A DNA stretch of 64,000 nt from Gemmatimonadota bacterium (lineage in GTDB: Bacteria; Gemmatimonadota; Gemmatimonadetes; Gemmatimonadales; GWC2-71-9). The stretch lies in contig JAZKBR010000002.1 of NCBI GenBank assembly GCA_040388535.1, positions 252,630 through 316,629 of the forward strand. The letters run 5' to 3'. The position numbers and the translations under genes are program-made. Position 1 is the first letter of the stretch; each line of letters starts with the position of its first letter. Positions 23,735 to 31,837 of the stretch are shown here, one piece after another. The notes beneath the pieces were generated by a model. That model made no database searches, had not been told where the DNA came from, and saw only the letters and a list, made by a program, of their open reading frames with translations.

Positions 23735-25132
23735 ATGTTCGAGCCCCGCACCATCATCGAGCCGTTCCGGATCAAGAGCGTCGAGCCGATCCGGCAGACT
23801 ACTCCCGCCGAGCGGGACGTGGCACTTCGGGCCGCGCACTACAACCTCTTCCTCTTGCGTGCGCAGGACGTGTTGATCGATCTGCTCACCGACTCGGGGA
23901 CCGGCGCGATGTCATCGCGGCAGTGGGCCGGCATGATGATGGGGGATGAGAGCTACGCCGGCGCCGATTCCTGGTATCGCTTCGAAGCGGCGGTGCAACG
24001 GATCACCCGGCTGCGTCACGTGATCCCCACGCACCAGGGCCGCGCCGCTGAACGGATCCTCTTCGGCACGGCGGTGCAGGCCGGCGAAATCGTGCCAAAC
24101 AACACGCACTTCGACACCACGCGCGCCAACATCGAGGCGCGCGGCGCCACGGCGCTTGATCTTCCGAGCATCCAGGGACGCGAACCCGGCGTCTCGCATC
24201 CATTCAAGGGAGATATGGATCTCGAGGCACTCGAGCGAGTGCTGCAGGAGAATCCCGGAAAGGTGCCGCTGGTGATGATGACGGTGACCAACAACTCCGG
24301 CGGCGGGCAGCCGGTGTCGCTCGCCAACCTTCGCGGCGCCAGCGCCATCTGCCGGCGCCACGGTGTGCCCTTCATTCTCGACGCCTGTCGCTTCGCCGAG
24401 AACGCCTGGTTCATCAAGCAGCGCGAGGCAGGGTGGGCCGACAAGACGCCGCGCGAGATCGCCGAGGCGATGTTCGCGGAAGTTGATGGTGCCACGATGA
24501 GTGCGAAGAAGGACGGGATGGCCAACATCGGCGGCTTCCTTGCACTCAACAACGATGACCTCGCGCGGCAGTGCAAGAACAACCTGATTCTCACCGAAGG
24601 GTTCGTGACGTATGGCGGGCTCGCGGGATACGACCTCGAGGCCATCGCCATCGGACTCGACGAGGCGCTCGACGAGGACTATCTCCGCTACCGCATCCGG
24701 TCGGTAGAGTATCTCGCGGAGCGCCTCGCGAAGGCCGGCATTCCGATGGTCACGCCATCAGGCGGTCACGCGCTCTACATCGATGCCAAGGCAATGTTGC
24801 CACACATCCCCGTGACCGAATATCCGGCGTGGGCGCTCTCCTGCGCGCTCTATCTCGTCGGTGGTATCCGGTCGGTCGAGATCGGTTCGGTGATGTTCGG
24901 CCAGCAGCCTGATGGCAGCGAGAAGCCCGCCGCGATGGAGCTGGTGCGGCTGGCATTTCCCCGTCGCGTCTACACCCAGAGTCACGTCGACTATCTCGCG
25001 GAAGTGCTGCTGCACGTTCACGAACGTCGAGAGCAGGTGCAGGGGATGCGCATCACCGAACAGCCCACGGCACTGCGGCACTTCACTGCCCGGCTCGAGC
25101 CGGCGCACGGGGCCGTGTTCCCGCCACAATGA
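23735..25132 (+). CDS. tnaA: Tryptophanase
   Basis: A 465-aa PLP enzyme of the beta-eliminating lyase family that splits tryptophan to indole, pyruvate and ammonia. The PLP lysine lies in MSAKKDG (about 259). Tyrosine phenol-lyase is the close alternative, and the discriminating residues favour tryptophanase: the segment reads VEIGSV where TPL has an Arg (MERG), and the C-terminal motif is LRHFTARL with His where TPL has Phe. The N-terminal PFRIKSVEPI and the VTNNSGGGQPVS segment are typical of both. It follows the permease without a gap, and its stop overlaps the kinase start (ATGA). Confidence 0.9.
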   Translation: MFEPRTIIEPFRIKSVEPIRQTTPAERDVALRAAHYNLFLLRAQDVLIDLLTDSGTGAMSSRQWAGMMMGDESYAGADSWYRFEAAVQRITRLRHVIPTHQGRAAERILFGTAVQAGEIVPNNTHFDTTRANIEARGATALDLPSIQGREPGVSHPFKGDMDLEALERVLQENPGKVPLVMMTVTNNSGGGQPVSLANLRGASAICRRHGVPFILDACRFAENAWFIKQREAGWADKTPREIAEAMFAEVDGATMSAKKDGMANIGGFLALNNDDLARQCKNNLILTEGFVTYGGLAGYDLEAIAIGLDEALDEDYLRYRIRSVEYLAERLAKAGIPMVTPSGGHALYIDAKAMLPHIPVTEYPAWALSCALYLVGGIRSVEIGSVMFGQQPDGSEKPAAMELVRLAFPRRVYTQSHVDYLAEVLLHVHERREQVQGMRITEQPTALRHFTARLEPAHGAVFPPQ

Positions 25133-27666
25133 CCCACCCCGCGCCACGGGTCAGCGCGCCCCTCGTCTTCGCCGGAAGCTACGCGCTGGTCTTTGGCGCG
25201 TGCCTGCTTCTCCCGACAGCGATTCCCGCGGCTATCAGCGATGTGGTCCGGAAGGATCTGGCCTACCTGCCACTCGTCGGCACCGGCATCTGGCTCTTCC
25301 TTCGCGCGGCGATGGCCGCGCACCAGGATCACGACACGCGCCGCGCGCTCCGGATCCTCGCGGCCGCATTCGCCGGGATGGCCGCGGGGATGGCGATCTA
25401 TCTCTACGTCCACAAAGTGCTGCAGGTCCCCGAAGGGGCGGCGAACCTCGGCGATCCAGTTTACATCCTGGCCTATATCGGAATCGCCGCGGGACTCTGG
25501 CAGCTGCCGCGCCGGCAGGGTGCCACGTATCAGCGATGGAAACTGATCGTGGACAGCGCCACTGCGTTCGTCGCCGCGACGATTCTCATCTGGCTCTTCG
25601 TCATCGTGCCGACCACGCGCACGGCAAAACCGGCGCTCGATTTTGTGGTGACGGTGGTGTATCCGTTTCTTGATCTCCTCCTGCTGATCACGCTCAACAC
25701 GATTGTCCTCGCCGGCGGGCCGGCGGGCCATCGGCGCGCGTTCCGCCTGCTGAGCGCGGCCGTGGTGACGTACGTCATCGCCGATTCGCTGTATCAGCTG
25801 GCGTATTACGGCTCTGGCGAAACCGGGCTGCAGGCAATTTCCGAGTTCGCCTACGTCATCGCGTATACCCTCTTCGCCGTCGCCGGCTTCGCTTACAGCC
25901 GGCCGGGGCCGCAGGTCGACGCCAGGCCGGACACCGATATCGCCGAGCCGTTCTCGCCACTTCCCCTGGTAGCAGCCGGTGGGGTGACGCTGGTGTTGCT
26001 GGTGAGTTCGATTCGCCATTCGACCACCATTCCCTCGCCACTCGCCTTCGCCGTGATCGGCCTTACCGTGCTGCTGCTGGTCCGCCAGACGCTTACCGCC
26101 CGGCAGAACCGGACGCTGCTCGCCGAACAGGCAGAGCGGCGTGGAGAGGCCCGCGTCGCAGCACTGGTGCGGCACTCGTCCGACATGATCCTGGTCTGCG
26201 ACGGCGATCTGCAGATCTCGTTCGTCTCGCCGAGCGTCTTCGCGGTCCTCGGTACCCCTGCTCAATCGGTGCTCGGCAAGCCGCTCAGCATCCTGTTGCA
26301 CCCCGAGGATTTCGACGGGGCCCGGTCGTTCGTGGCCCGAGTCGAGGCCGGCAAGGGATCGCTGACCCAGATGTGGCGCATGCTGCATACGGATGGCTCG
26401 TGGCGACCGATGGAAAGCGTGGCGACGGATCTGCGGGCCGAGCCAGGTGTCGGCGGCATCGTCCTGTCGACCCGCGATCTCACAGAGCGGACGCATCTTG
26501 AACTGCAGTTGCGGCAGGCGCAGAAGATGGAAGTCGTGGGCCGGCTCGCCGGCGGAGTGGCGCACGATTTCAACAATCTGCTGACGACGATTCTGGCGTC
26601 CACCGAAATGCTGCTCGACTCGTCACGCGAAGGGCACGAGAATCATGAGGATCTGCTCACGATTCGGCAGGCTGCGGGCCGGGCGGCCGGGCTCACCGGC
26701 CAGCTGCTGGCTTTCTCTCGGCAACAGGTGCTCGCCCCACGGCCGGTCGATCTTGAGCTGCTCTTGCGAGAAACGCTGCGGATGTTCGAGCGCCTCGCCG
26801 AGGGGGCGATCCGGGTGGAACTCCGGAGCGAGGGATCGATTCCCCGGGTCCTGGGAGATCCCAATCAACTGACGCAGGTGATTCTCAACCTCGCGCTCAA
26901 TGCCCGCGATGCGATGCCGCGCGGCGGAACGCTGGTGCTCACCCTGCGCAGCGAGTCGATCACGAGCCCGCTGAATTCACCGTACCTCGCGGCCCCGGCC
27001 GGAGCCTACGTGGTGCTCGAGTTTGCCGACAGCGGCGCGGGAATGGATGAGGCCACGCGCGCGCGACTCTTCGAACCGTTCTTCACGACCAAACCGGCTG
27101 GCAAAGGCACCGGCCTCGGCCTGGCCACGACCTTGAGCATTCTGGAGCAGCATCGCGGCGGCATCACGGTGGCGTCGCAGCCGGAGGGTGGCACCAGAAT
27201 GACAATCTGGCTACCGGCCACTGACCGCGTTGTTGTCGAATCACAGTCGGCCACGCCATCGGCGCTCTCGGAGAGCCCCGGCGGGCGTGAGCGGGTGCTC
27301 GTGGTGGAAGACGAACCGGCACTGCGCGATGTGGCCAGGCGGATTCTGGAACGGCTCGGCTACCAGATCGAGACGGCCGCCGATGCCCAGCAGGCGCGCC
27401 GAGCGATCAACGTTGGCGGCGCACCGGCGCTGCTGGTGACGGATGTGATCATGCCCGGCGAAAGCGGGCCACAACTCGCCGAAGCGATGCGCCGGACGTA
27501 TCCTCATATGCGGGTGCTGTTCATCTCGGGATACACCGGTGACGAGCTCAATCGCTTCGGCCTTCGCGGCGGCGAACTCGCATTCCTGCAGAAGCCGTTC
27601 ACCCCGCGAGAACTCGCGGAACGAGTCAGGGAGGTTCTGGATGCGCCATCGTCGGTGGGATTGTAG
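25129..27666 (+). CDS. Hybrid sensor histidine kinase with PAS and receiver domains
   Basis: An 845-aa membrane sensor. About ten hydrophobic segments (residues 12-325) form an integral sensory region like MASE domains, then a PAS domain (about 345-455), HisKA with phospho-acceptor His479 in AHDFNN, HATPase (NARDAMPRGG, DSGAGM, GKGTGLGLAT) and a C-terminal receiver with VVEDE and Asp772 in TDVIMPG. No output domain is attached, so the phosphate must go to another protein or the receiver tunes the kinase. It overlaps tnaA by four bases and the following hydrolase gene by 26, placing signal transduction inside a catabolic operon. Confidence 0.93.
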   Translation: MTHPAPRVSAPLVFAGSYALVFGACLLLPTAIPAAISDVVRKDLAYLPLVGTGIWLFLRAAMAAHQDHDTRRALRILAAAFAGMAAGMAIYLYVHKVLQVPEGAANLGDPVYILAYIGIAAGLWQLPRRQGATYQRWKLIVDSATAFVAATILIWLFVIVPTTRTAKPALDFVVTVVYPFLDLLLLITLNTIVLAGGPAGHRRAFRLLSAAVVTYVIADSLYQLAYYGSGETGLQAISEFAYVIAYTLFAVAGFAYSRPGPQVDARPDTDIAEPFSPLPLVAAGGVTLVLLVSSIRHSTTIPSPLAFAVIGLTVLLLVRQTLTARQNRTLLAEQAERRGEARVAALVRHSSDMILVCDGDLQISFVSPSVFAVLGTPAQSVLGKPLSILLHPEDFDGARSFVARVEAGKGSLTQMWRMLHTDGSWRPMESVATDLRAEPGVGGIVLSTRDLTERTHLELQLRQAQKMEVVGRLAGGVAHDFNNLLTTILASTEMLLDSSREGHENHEDLLTIRQAAGRAAGLTGQLLAFSRQQVLAPRPVDLELLLRETLRMFERLAEGAIRVELRSEGSIPRVLGDPNQLTQVILNLALNARDAMPRGGTLVLTLRSESITSPLNSPYLAAPAGAYVVLEFADSGAGMDEATRARLFEPFFTTKPAGKGTGLGLATTLSILEQHRGGITVASQPEGGTRMTIWLPATDRVVVESQSATPSALSESPGGRERVLVVEDEPALRDVARRILERLGYQIETAADAQQARRAINVGGAPALLVTDVIMPGESGPQLAEAMRRTYPHMRVLFISGYTGDELNRFGLRGGELAFLQKPFTPRELAERVREVLDAPSSVGL

Positions 27667-29488
27667 CGCGAGCCTGATACTCATTGCATTGCTGCTGGGC
27701 CCGTGGCAGGTGGCGCGCGGTCAGACCGCGCCGGCCGCCCCACGCTACGTCAAGCTGGTCGATACCCTCATCGCGATGCGTGACGGCATCCGATTGCACA
27801 CCTCGATCTGGGTGCCGGAGCAGAGCAGTGGGAAGCTCCCGATCATCCTCACCCGCACGCCGTATGGCATCGATGGCGCCGATGGCAGATTCCGTGGTTC
27901 GTATCGCGAGCTCGCCGCCGACGGCTACGCTTTCGCCTTCCAGGACCTGCGCGGTCACTACGGCAGCGAAGGCGTCTTCGTGATGCAGCGCCCGCCGCGC
28001 GATCGGAAGGATCCCAAGGCCATCGATGAAGGAAGCGATGCCTGGGACACGATGGAATGGCTCATTCATCGCACCCCGAACAACAACGGCCGGGTGGGCA
28101 TGCTGGGCGTGTCGTATGATGGCTGGACCACGGTGCAGGCCCTGATGGATCCGCATCCCGCCTTCCGCGCCGCGTCACCACAGGCGTCGCCGGCGGATAT
28201 GTGGATGGGTGACGACTTCCATCATCAGGGTGCGTTCCGCCTGGCCTACGGCTTCGAGTACGCTTACATGATGGAATCGGGGAAGGAATCGCAGCAGTTC
28301 CCCTTCAACCGCGCCGACACCTACAGCTGGTACCTCGACCTCGGGCCGCTGTCGCGGGTGCAGCCGGAGTTCTTCAAGGGGAAGATCCCGACCTGGACCG
28401 ACTACGCCGCGCATCCGGACTACGACGCCTTCTGGCAGAAGCAGGCGGCCGTGCCGTATCTCAATCATCCGGTCACCGTCCCGACGCTGAATGTGGCGGG
28501 GTGGTGGGACCAGGAAGACTTCTACGGACCAGTCGCCATCTATCGCGAGATGGAAAGGCACGACAGCAAGAATCTCAACTTCCTGGTGGTGGGGCCGTGG
28601 AACCACGGTGGCTGGGGCGGCACCGGCCAGAAACTCGGCGCGATCGATTTCGGCGCCGCGACGGGCGACTGGTATCGCAACGAGGTGCAGCGCCCGTTCT
28701 TCGCCTGCCACCTCAAGGAGAGCGGCATCGGCTGCACGCCGGCCGAGGCGACGCTGTTCCGGAGCGGCGTGAATCGCTGGGAGACGAGCGCCACTTTCCC
28801 GCGGAAGGAGGGCGTGACCGCGACGCCGCTCTACCTCGGCCCGCACGGCACCCTCACCTTCACACGGCCGACAGCCGCCGCTGCAGCGGACTCGTTCGTC
28901 TCGGATCCGGCGAATCCGGTCCCGTATCGGAAGCGGCCGATCCAGCCGACCTACGGCCCCGGCTCGCTCTGGCGGACCTGGCTCCTTGAGGATCAGCGCT
29001 TCGTCGAGGGGCGCCCGGATGTGCTCACCTGGCAGACCGGGGTCCTCGATCGGGAGATCACCATCAGCGGCGAGATTGCGGCGAAGCTCTTCGCCTCGAC
29101 TTCCGGCAGCGATGCCGACTGGATCGTGAAGCTCATCGACGTCTACCCTGACTCGCTCGGCCCCCAGATGGGCGGCTTCCAGCTCATGGTCGCCAATGAT
29201 GCGCTGCGTGGTCGCTACCTGGAGTCGTTCTCGAAACCGCGTGCGCTGGTACCCAACAAGGTCGAGAAGTTCACCGTCGACCTGCACACGCAGGAGTACA
29301 CTTTCGGGAAGGGCCACCGGATCATGGTCCAGATCCAGAGCAGCTGGTTCCCGGTGATCGACCGGAATCCGCAACGCTACGTCCCCAATATCTTCGCGGC
29401 CACGGCGGCTGATTTCCGGAAGGCGACCCACGCGATCCAGCGGAGCGCGGCGAGTCCGACGCATATTGTGATGCCGATCGTGAACTGA
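27641..29488 (+). CDS. CocE/NonD-type (S15-like) exported hydrolase
   Basis: A 615-aa alpha/beta hydrolase of the X-Pro dipeptidyl-peptidase S15 / cocaine-esterase family, which cleaves esters, acylated amino compounds or N-terminal dipeptides. ATG at 27641 follows GGGAGG with good spacing and overlaps the kinase end. A signal peptide (about 1-28, ending ARGQ) sends it to the periplasm or outside. The nucleophile is Ser in MLGVSYDG. An oxyanion-type TRTPYG segment precedes it, and the C-terminal PepX_C jelly-roll includes GHRIMVQIQSSWFP. Substrate is not predictable. Its stop is followed at once by heptamer repeats. Confidence 0.9.
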   Translation: MRHRRWDCSASLILIALLLGPWQVARGQTAPAAPRYVKLVDTLIAMRDGIRLHTSIWVPEQSSGKLPIILTRTPYGIDGADGRFRGSYRELAADGYAFAFQDLRGHYGSEGVFVMQRPPRDRKDPKAIDEGSDAWDTMEWLIHRTPNNNGRVGMLGVSYDGWTTVQALMDPHPAFRAASPQASPADMWMGDDFHHQGAFRLAYGFEYAYMMESGKESQQFPFNRADTYSWYLDLGPLSRVQPEFFKGKIPTWTDYAAHPDYDAFWQKQAAVPYLNHPVTVPTLNVAGWWDQEDFYGPVAIYREMERHDSKNLNFLVVGPWNHGGWGGTGQKLGAIDFGAATGDWYRNEVQRPFFACHLKESGIGCTPAEATLFRSGVNRWETSATFPRKEGVTATPLYLGPHGTLTFTRPTAAAAADSFVSDPANPVPYRKRPIQPTYGPGSLWRTWLLEDQRFVEGRPDVLTWQTGVLDREITISGEIAAKLFASTSGSDADWIVKLIDVYPDSLGPQMGGFQLMVANDALRGRYLESFSKPRALVPNKVEKFTVDLHTQEYTFGKGHRIMVQIQSSWFPVIDRNPQRYVPNIFAATAADFRKATHAIQRSAASPTHIVMPIVN

Positions 29489-29662
29489 CGGATGACAGAT
29501 GACAGATGACGGATGACGGATGATGGATGACGGATGGTGGATGATGGATGATGGGTGATGGGTGATGGATCATGGATGATGGATGGGGGATGGGGGGTAT
29601 GGGTCGGGGGTTCGAGGGTGCCGGGTTCAGATCCGTCAGCCGTCATCCATCATCCGTCATCC
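29489..29662. repeat. Heptamer arrays without conserved hairpin
   Basis: Degenerate 7-bp units (GATGACA, GATGACG, GATGATG, GATGGGT) run from the first base after the hydrolase stop to about 29600. After a G-rich centre, inverted units (CGTCATC, CATCATC) occupy about 29639-29662. The two arms could pair. No GGGCCGAC hairpin is present. The rest of the gap up to 29748 shows nothing recognisable. Confidence 0.85.
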
Positions 29663-29748
29663 CTTTGGCCCCCTAGCGCATTTCCGCCCATCGTGCGTTC
29701 TTATTTGCAGTCGCGCCCGTCGGCGCCGCTTCCCCTACACCGGTTTGC

Positions 29749-30318
29749 ATGTTCGACGACCTGCTCGACGCGTGTCGGCGGAATGATTTGGAGCGTGTGC
29801 GTTCGCTCGTCGCCGCCGACCCCACATTGCTGATGCACCAGGCGCCCACCGGCGAAACGCCCCTGCTCGCGGCCCTCTATGCGGGAAGCGGCGAGACGAC
29901 CGGGTGGCTGCGGGAACAACACTGGCCGCGAAACGCCTTTGAGGCGGCGGCCGTAGATGATGTCGCACGACTTCAGGAATTGCTCGACTCTGACCCGCAG
30001 GTCGCCGATACCTTCTCGGCAGACGGCTGGTCTCCCTTGCACCTTGCCGCCTTCTTCGGCGCCCGCCTCACGGCGGAGCTCCTGCTGGCGCGTGGTGCCG
30101 ACCACCGACTCCTTTCAAGAAACCACATGGCCAATACCCCGCTCCACGCTGCCCTCGCTGCCAAGCGCCTCTCCCTCGCCGAGCTCCTGCTCGCGGCAGG
30201 GGCCGACCCCTCGATCTCAGCGGCAGGCTGGACGCCGCTCGCCCTCGCCGAAGGGAATCACTTCGAAGCGGGGGCAGCACTGGTCCGGGACGCCCTGCGC
30301 GCACGGGGGATGATGTGA
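29749..30318 (+). CDS. Ankyrin repeat protein
   Basis: A 189-aa protein made of ankyrin-type helix pairs, with consensus-like GWSPLHLAAFFG, MANTPLHAALAAKRLSLAELLLAAGAD and ETPLLAALYAG. No signal or membrane segment is seen, so it should act in the cytoplasm as a protein-binding scaffold; the partner is unknown. Its stop overlaps the GTG of rho (GTGA), so both are translationally coupled. Whether it touches Rho function is speculation. Confidence 0.85.
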   Translation: MFDDLLDACRRNDLERVRSLVAADPTLLMHQAPTGETPLLAALYAGSGETTGWLREQHWPRNAFEAAAVDDVARLQELLDSDPQVADTFSADGWSPLHLAAFFGARLTAELLLARGADHRLLSRNHMANTPLHAALAAKRLSLAELLLAAGADPSISAAGWTPLALAEGNHFEAGAALVRDALRARGMM

Positions 30319-31562
30319 GCGATCCTCGCGGGAAGCCGCCGCGGCGGCGGGGTGGTCGTGGTCGGGGGCGTCGGACCGGGCAGACGGGCGAGCATCCGAT
30401 CCAGAACGGCGGCGGAGCGGGCGCGGCACTCGAGACGCCGCGAGGCGGCAACGGAGGCAATGGGGGCGCCCGAATCGAGGTGAGCGGCGTACTCGAGTTC
30501 ACCGAGAAGGGCGGTGGTTTCCTGCGGCAGCGTTCCGCCTCCTACCTGCCCTCACCGGGCGACGTCTTCGTACCACAGTCGATCATCCAGCGCCACAAAC
30601 TCCGCCCAGGCGACGAGGTCGCCGGTGAAGCGATCCCGCAGAACGGCCGGGCACCAGCGCTGGCGAGTGTCACGACGATCTTCGGATTCGATCCCGTCAC
30701 GCTGGAGGGTCGCCAGGATTTCGGCCGGCTCCCGGCGATTCACCCCACGCAACAGCTCAAGCTCTCCCCCAAGGAAGGGATCAAGCGGGGTGGCGATCTG
30801 ACCGCACCGTTGATCGACCTGCTCGCCCCCCTTGGCAAGGGACAGCGCTGCCTCGTGGTCGCGCCTGCGAAGGCCGGCAAGACGACGCTGCTCACCACCA
30901 TCGCCCGCGGCATCGTCACCAACTATCCCGATGCCACGGTCTACATCCTCCTCGCCGATGAACGGCCCGAGGAAGTGACCGAAATGGAGATGGCGGGTGC
31001 TGGCGAAGTGATCGCATCATCGTTCGACCACGGCGCCTCGCGACACGTTGCGATGGCCGAGATGACCCTCGAGCGTGCGCGGCGCCGAGTCGAGCTGGGG
31101 CAGGATGTCGTCATCATCCTGGATTCGCTGACCCGTCTCGCGCGCGCTTACAACAACATTGATCGGGGCTCAGGGCGCACGCTCTCTGGCGGTATCGGTG
31201 CCGAAGCGATGGAACGCCCGAAGAAGTTCTTCGGCAGCGCCCGGATGGTGGAACCGTCGAAGGGTGGTGGTTCGCTCACGATCATTGCGACCGCGCTGAT
31301 CGATACCGGTTCACGCGGCGACGAAGTGATCTTCGAGGAATTCAAGGGGACCGGCAATTCCGAAATCGTGCTGAGCCGTGAACTGGCCGAGCGACGGATC
31401 TTCCCGGCGATCGACGTGGCGGCGAGCGGGACGCGGCGCGAGGAATTGCTGCTGCCGAAGGATCAGCTGGAGCGTTCGCACCAGATGCGGCAGGCCGTGG
31501 CGGATCTTTCGCCCAACAAGGCGGTCGAGACGGTGCGGGAGCTGATCGCGCGAGGGATCTGA
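30315..31562 (+). CDS. rho: Transcription termination factor Rho
   Basis: Rho is a hexameric RNA-dependent ATPase that ends transcription. The 415-aa protein starts with GTG overlapping the ankyrin gene. Residues 1-55 are a Gly/Arg-rich basic tail, after which the cold-shock-like RNA-binding domain begins (EVSGVLEFTEKGGGFLRQ). The helical Rho_N segment seen in many Rho proteins is missing. The ATPase core has APAKAGKTT (about 183-191, where E. coli Rho has APPKAGKT), VYILLADERPEEVTEM, and the conserved ILDSLTRLARAYN and SGGIGAEAMERPKKFFGSAR segments. It seems complete and functional. Confidence 0.97.
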   Translation: MSDPRGKPPRRRGGRGRGRRTGQTGEHPIQNGGGAGAALETPRGGNGGNGGARIEVSGVLEFTEKGGGFLRQRSASYLPSPGDVFVPQSIIQRHKLRPGDEVAGEAIPQNGRAPALASVTTIFGFDPVTLEGRQDFGRLPAIHPTQQLKLSPKEGIKRGGDLTAPLIDLLAPLGKGQRCLVVAPAKAGKTTLLTTIARGIVTNYPDATVYILLADERPEEVTEMEMAGAGEVIASSFDHGASRHVAMAEMTLERARRRVELGQDVVIILDSLTRLARAYNNIDRGSGRTLSGGIGAEAMERPKKFFGSARMVEPSKGGGSLTIIATALIDTGSRGDEVIFEEFKGTGNSEIVLSRELAERRIFPAIDVAASGTRREELLLPKDQLERSHQMRQAVADLSPNKAVETVRELIARGI

Positions 31563-31583
31563 CGCGTCAGCGCGGCGCGAGAC

Positions 31584-31760
31584 TCAGAACTCGCGCCGCT
31601 TCATCTCCTTGAACATGTGCAGCCGGTCGTTGTCTTCTGCCTGCTCGGGCCGCTTGGTGGCCTCGAGCGTCGGGTCGACGAAGCGCGCCTTGCGCCCCTT
31701 CTCCGACGTCGCCTGCGCTGCTGCCTTCTTGATCAATGCTTCGAGTTGCTTGTTCTTCAC
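31584..31760 (-). CDS. Small basic protein, 58 aa
   Basis: A short gene on the strand opposite rho, starting with GTG at 31760 behind GGGAGGT with a 7-base spacer. The product begins MKNKQLEALIKKAAAQ, continues with a basic stretch and ends MFKEMKRREF; it is charged, probably helical, with no signal or membrane part. I do not recognise a family. A strong ribosome site and sensible composition support it. It lies 77 bases downstream of the large BNR gene on the same strand and is convergent with rho. An overlapping longer frame (31567-31809) is judged to be its shadow. Confidence 0.65.
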   Translation of the reverse strand: MKNKQLEALIKKAAAQATSEKGRKARFVDPTLEATKRPEQAEDNDRLHMFKEMKRREF

Positions 31761-31791
31761 CGCGTGACCTCCCGGGTCGTAGGGTGACGTG

Positions 31792-31821
31792 CGGGGTACC
31801 AGCCTGCAAGCTAGTACCCCG
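31792..31821. terminator. Hairpin after sortilin/BNR gene
   Basis: CGGGGTAC and GTACCCCG form a perfect 8-base stem around a 14-base loop. It lies between the BNR gene stop (31838) and the 58-aa gene start (31760). No T run is evident, so it may be a weak terminator or an operator. Confidence 0.4.
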
Positions 31822-31837
31822 ACCGGGCCCGCTCCAG

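Noticed and set aside
23735-25132. Tyrosine phenol-lyase as the identity of this PLP lyase
   Set aside because: The positions that separate the two enzymes carry the tryptophanase residues (Ile in VEIGS and His in LRHFTA).
29600-29640. tRNA T-arm-like GGTTCGAG segment
   Set aside because: No acceptor stem, D arm or anticodon arm can be drawn around it; it lies in the G-rich centre between repeat arms.
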